Assembly: GCA_009663005.1 (NCBI GenBank)
Contig: VIGQ01001731.1
Span: 7,501-31,371, forward strand
DNA from: Actinidia chinensis
Lineage: Eukaryota; Streptophyta; Magnoliopsida; Ericales; Actinidiaceae
DNA length: 23,871 nucleotides
Direction: 5' to 3'
Positions 20,152 through 23,871 of the stretch are shown here, piece after piece. Each line of letters opens with the position of its first letter. Within the stretch, counting starts at the first letter, position 1. The notes beneath the pieces are model-generated. The model made no database searches. It was not told where the DNA came from and saw only the letters and a program-made list of their open reading frames with translations. Position numbers and translations under genes: made by a program.

Positions 20152-21450
20152 CACGGAAGACGTTAAATTAAATTTATTGGTTCCATCCTATCCACCGATG
20201 AGGGACTAGGACTAAGCGTTTGTCCAGGCTCCACTCTGCATCCAAGTTATAATCGTGCCAATAAATTTTGCCGGATTCAAATCTTCCATCCATCCAATTG
20301 AACATTCTCAGGTCCTGCAAATGGAAACTCCAAATGGGTGTCTTGTACTGGTCGTTGCTCATGTACAGCCTCATTTTTTTCTTTCATGTTTAGGAGAATT
20401 TGTTAGTGCAGTGCACAGATTGTTGTTTTTTGTTTTTTTTCTTTCTGTTTTGGTTATTTAATTAGGGGTAGTTTCCTGTTTTGTTGTGTATGGTACAGTG
20501 TACATTTGTGTATTGAGGATTGCCACAGGATTGATTATTGGTTAGTGGGTGCGGCAAAGGACATTCAAGGAAAACAAGTGATACTGTTGGATAAAAATAT
20601 TTCTTAGGATATACTTTTTTGCTACGAAACTTGTCAATATTGGATTGCCTTCTTAACATTTTTCTATTGCTCACAATTGTTTTAATGTAGAATTTTTTGT
20701 TGGATTTACCTTCAAGGCTGTGGTGATTCTATTTAGACATATTCTTTCTTTTTGCATAGTTTTCTTTGCACTTGCTCAAATTTATGGATCATTTCTCTCT
20801 CACCTTACTATTCCAAATGCCCCAGTTTTCAATTAAAAAGTATATCCATACCCACCCTCCCCACCGCCAACACAACCCTCTCACTGCCAAAAACCACAGC
20901 TAGACCCCCACACACACCATCTCCCATGAACCCATCACTCGCAGATCGTGAGTGCCGCATAGCAAAGAGATCCCCAACACCCCACGTAAAAAGTAATAGA
21001 TTAGCATCTCTCTAAATCAAACACACACAGCAAAATGGCTCCGTACTCTATGAATGATGGCTGAATTTGCTTTGATTCTCTCTCTCCCCTCTCACTGTTA
21101 GACATTTATCAAAAGCAAAAAGTAATTGCCGTCTTTAGTTATGAGCAATAAGAGTAAAATCTGTCAAGTTTCATTTTGACCAGACTTAGTGGATCTAAAG
21201 CTCTACCAAAGGAAGTCTGTCAGTATGGATCGCTTGTAATCAGTTTCACGGCCACTCATATCCGGTGCTAGTTCCCTGGCTGTGGAAGGCATGCAGGGCT
21301 CCGGTGGTTGTGGGCGGACTATAGTGCTGGCAGGGAGGCTGAGGGTGGGTGTAAAGAGAACTCTTCTTTACAAATTAGGGTTTTGGTCCTGATAGTTAGA
21401 AACTACAAATGGGCAGAATAGCAATTAAAAAAAAAAACTTCTGTGGGGAT
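20152..21450. other. 3' flank of the GH28 gene and spacer
   Basis: The first few hundred bases should hold the GH28 3' untranslated region. A C-rich patch at 20850-20950 and a GC-richer patch at 21230-21350 break an otherwise AT-rich spacer. No gene is recognisable. Confidence 0.5.
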
Positions 21451-21543
21451 AGAGAGGGAAATTGAAAGGTCAAAAGAATCACCCCATTACAAAAGAATGT
21501 AGGTTTTTTCAACTATCTTTAACTCTCTTAGGCATTATTCATC

Positions 21544-22191
21544 GTGGCACCTTTGTCACATGTCACAAAAAAACAATATACACGGCAAAAGAAACAGCCA
21601 CCACCACCACCTCAACAAACCAAAAAAAGTTTTTTTCCCGAAAACTGCTCAACCGGGGGAGGACAAGTTGAAACAAAAGATTTATCAGTTGAGGAGTGCA
21701 ACAAACTTATGACGGATTTTGAACTTGTTCACAAAACCAAACCATATCGTCAAAAGTACTGGAGCAGATTGAGAAGCAAGTTGACCCAACCAAATTCCTC
21801 TTTGTACGGCTCACTTCCCTCACAAGAAGGCTTTGCATGCATAGACGACAATAGGCCCAAATCTAGAGAATACACGTCATTTTTCACGCCAAAGTAATAA
21901 AGCAACTGTGGCAAAAATCTGGAAGGGGACAAATTACAGCCAAAGGTTTCAATGAGGATTTAATATTATATGAAAGCCCACTGCGACCAACAGAAAGGCC
22001 TATCAGAAAGAATAAAAAATATAATCAGAGGAACTTATTCCAGACGGCATTAAAACCTCGAGGGCCACCACAGTACGCTGGGCAGTGGGAAATATCAGTC
22101 TTGGATGGCCGGCCACTAGACATGGGCCCTAGTGGTTTAGCTTGTTCAAATTCTACAGTACCTGTTATATTCCAAGAAAGTACGAAATAAA
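21544..22191 (+). CDS. Unidentified coding-like segment, two frames joined by one slip
   Basis: One frame is open from 21544 to 21897 (ending ..REYTSFFTPK). A second frame is open from about 21895 to the TAA at 22189-22191 (for example GRGQITAKGFNEDLILYE, then NLFQTALKPRGPPQYAGQWE and ending IFQESTK). One base of slip at about 21895 joins them into roughly 215 codons, more continuous than anything else in the window. The composition is basic and hydrophilic, with a polyproline run near the start. I do not recognise a family. It could be an exon, a transposon fragment or chance; no splice sites are assigned. Confidence 0.35.
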
Positions 22192-22270
22192 CCAACCAGA
22201 CATTATGGCTCCGAGGTAAATTTGCAAATGTAAATTGGCTAGTAAAAGCAATCCATCTCCAACATCTTAA

Positions 22271-22423
22271 GGCTCCATTTGGAAGATATGGATTTCAAAT
22301 GCAAGGGATTTTCCATTATTATTCCATGAGAATAGCTTATATTTAGATCTGGAGTTTGCAATATAGATTTAGGCATGTTGAGTTGGAGCTTTGGTTTGGA
22401 ATTCACATCTATCCAAAGGAACC
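22271..22423. mobile_element. MITE, Tourist/PIF-Harbinger-like
   Basis: This 153-bp element has imperfect terminal inverted repeats of about 30 bp: left GGCTCCATTTGGAAGATATG, and the right end read in reverse GGTTCCTTTGGATAGATGTG. It is flanked on both sides by TAA (22268-22270 and 22424-22426), the 3-bp target duplication expected of PIF/Harbinger-type elements. It encodes nothing. Confidence 0.8.
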
Positions 22424-22689
22424 TAAGTTGTAATTAGAGGCAAGGCAAAGCACATAGGTGATGAACACCATTTTATGTGGCATACTATCACATGTAAAGA
22501 CACTTGAAGTTGCTCCACTGATGTCCAGTCTTAAGAGCATGTAGCCAATTTATGTGATTCACGAGACTCTCAACTTTAAATTCCTATTTGGAAATTATAT
22601 GTGAATTCCCTATTAGCAATTTCATGGCCTATTTCCAGTCAGCAAATGCAGGTGTCATTCACAGAACCAAATGGCACCCCCACCTGAGG

Positions 22690-23871
22690 TATACTCGTAA
22701 ATAGATGGCGTGATGGAGAGGCTTAAGAGGAAGATGTCAGGTTGGAATAGGCAGTACTTGTCATTATGCGGCAGACTTATTTTACATTTGTTCACAGTAT
22801 ATCCAGTGTTGGTCACCAAGGGGGGGTTTGGAGAATTTTCTGAGGGACTTTTTATGGGGTGGCATTGTTTATGAGAGGAGATTAAGTACCATCTTGTTGA
22901 TTGAGATACAGTGCGTAGACCAATTTGAAACCTGCATGGTGTGAGAATTTTTGAGATTTTCAACAAGGCATTGTGGGCAGGTTTAAGTTGCGAGAAGAGT
23001 GGTGTTGAATAAGATGGTACTAGTTAGGGGATGAGTATGCGGAGGTGTCTGTCCTCATTGTAGGGTTGTGACAGGGTATTTGGTTGGTGTGAGAGGAGTT
23101 CTCGAAGCGTGTAAGCTTTAAAGAGGGGAAGGGAGATGGGTGAAGTTCTAGAGGCATAGTGTTGCAAGGAAGAGAAGCTAGATAGTGGCTTATCCAAACA
23201 ACCTTTCAGATGACTTTGAATAGGGAGGCATCAATGGTAATATGTGAGTCAAGGTGAAAGGGCCTCTTTGTTTTTTTAGACTATGGATGAGGATGCTCCT
23301 CAGGAGGGAGTTGGGACCGCTCTTTGGTCTGCTATCTCTGTTGTATGTGGCTTCCTCAGTGTCGGAGCGGGGGAAGACAATATGAGATGGAGGGGGAGGG
23401 CTGGAGGGGAAGTTTTAATAAGTTTCATTCCATCAAGCATAAAAGGGAGTTCGAGGGAGACTTGTCTTGAAGGAGCATTTGAGGGTGGGGGCTTCCCGCT
23501 AAAGTTAATTTGGGTGTGTGGTGGGATGTGACGACTCACAAGAAGACCCTGACCATCGGCATCTCATCAGAAGGCACAGTTTTTGGTGAATTCGTTGGTA
23601 TGGAAAAGGCAACAAGGGGAATAGGTTTTCCACCTTCTTCATTAACTATCCATCACCATGTAGTTGTGCAAGGGATGGGGAGCTGGAGGGAGTGCCGCTT
23701 GGACAAGATTGGGAGACAAAGAAGGAAGCTTGGATGCTAGGCCATTTTGCCTCATGGATGTTGTGGAGAGATCAGAACAAAAGATATTTTCAGGCCATGA
23801 GATGTCTCTAGATTTACGGCTTAGTCTTTTTGTCTAATTTGTATAGTTGGGTGTCAAATAAAGTCTCACCA
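22690..23871 (+). mobile_element. LINE-type reverse transcriptase, C-terminal fragment, frame broken, runs off the window
   Basis: Across shifted plus-strand frames the region reads VMERLKRKMSGWNRQYLSL, then ENFLRDFLWGG, a damaged Y-H-L-V-D-W, GGLGVRNL-like, NKALLGKWLWRF-like, then NREAS, EDNMRWRG, FPLKLIW, KKTLTI, and near the end CLMDVV, then GHEMSLD. This is the order of the region after the polymerase core and the zinc-binding reverse-transcriptase domain (zf-RVT) of plant non-LTR retrotransposons. The polymerase catalytic core and any endonuclease are absent upstream, so the copy is 5'-truncated or rearranged. Many indels interrupt it; a dead copy is expected for LINEs. Confidence 0.85.

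Overview
The window is plant nuclear DNA, most likely from a flowering plant. It has two intron-rich protein genes with GT..AG introns, a pyrimidine-rich leader, AT-rich intergenic DNA and several plant-type transposable elements. No open frame exceeds about 130 codons, but this does not mean the DNA is non-coding. Read exon by exon and allowing small frame slips, two conserved genes appear. Both keep their exon order and most splice sites, and both are broken by scattered single-base insertions, deletions and substitutions. Two unrelated neighbours damaged in the same way suggests uncorrected sequencing or assembly error more than two pseudogenes, although pseudogenes cannot be excluded from the sequence alone.

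Minus strand, about 8960 down to 559: a DEAH-box RNA helicase of the DHX37/Dhr1 (Ecm16) family, whose Arabidopsis member is RID1/FAS4. These act in maturation of the small ribosomal subunit. Nine exons can be placed, covering the basic N-terminus, motifs I, Ia, II (DEAH), III, V and VI, and the C-terminal helicase-associated and OB-like regions. Intron 1 holds an imperfect tandem repeat (unit about 145-150 bp, three copies) and a hairpin. The intron before the DEAH exon carries a small LTR retrotransposon (4935-5619, TRIM-like) with a Met-tRNA-type primer-binding site. The last coding block is interrupted by two strongly G-rich tracts (C-rich on the plus strand), each lying exactly between conserved segments.

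About 8960 to 15960: AT-rich intergenic DNA. It contains a possible leader exon of an unidentified minus-strand gene (10941-11040) and several short inverted motifs typical of non-autonomous DNA elements (11067, 14636, 15027-15587, 15892).

Plus strand, about 15965 to 20151: a glycoside hydrolase family 28 (polygalacturonase-like) gene with a pyrimidine-rich leader, a signal-peptide-like start and six exons. Its product would be secreted to the cell wall.

From 20152 to the right edge: the 3' flank of the GH28 gene, an unidentified coding-like segment (21544-22191), a Tourist/PIF-Harbinger-like MITE with a TAA target-site duplication (22271-22423), and the C-terminal part of a LINE-type reverse transcriptase ORF running off the end. 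The two main genes are divergently oriented, separated by about 7 kb, and show no functional link. I found no operon, CRISPR array, rRNA or tRNA gene.
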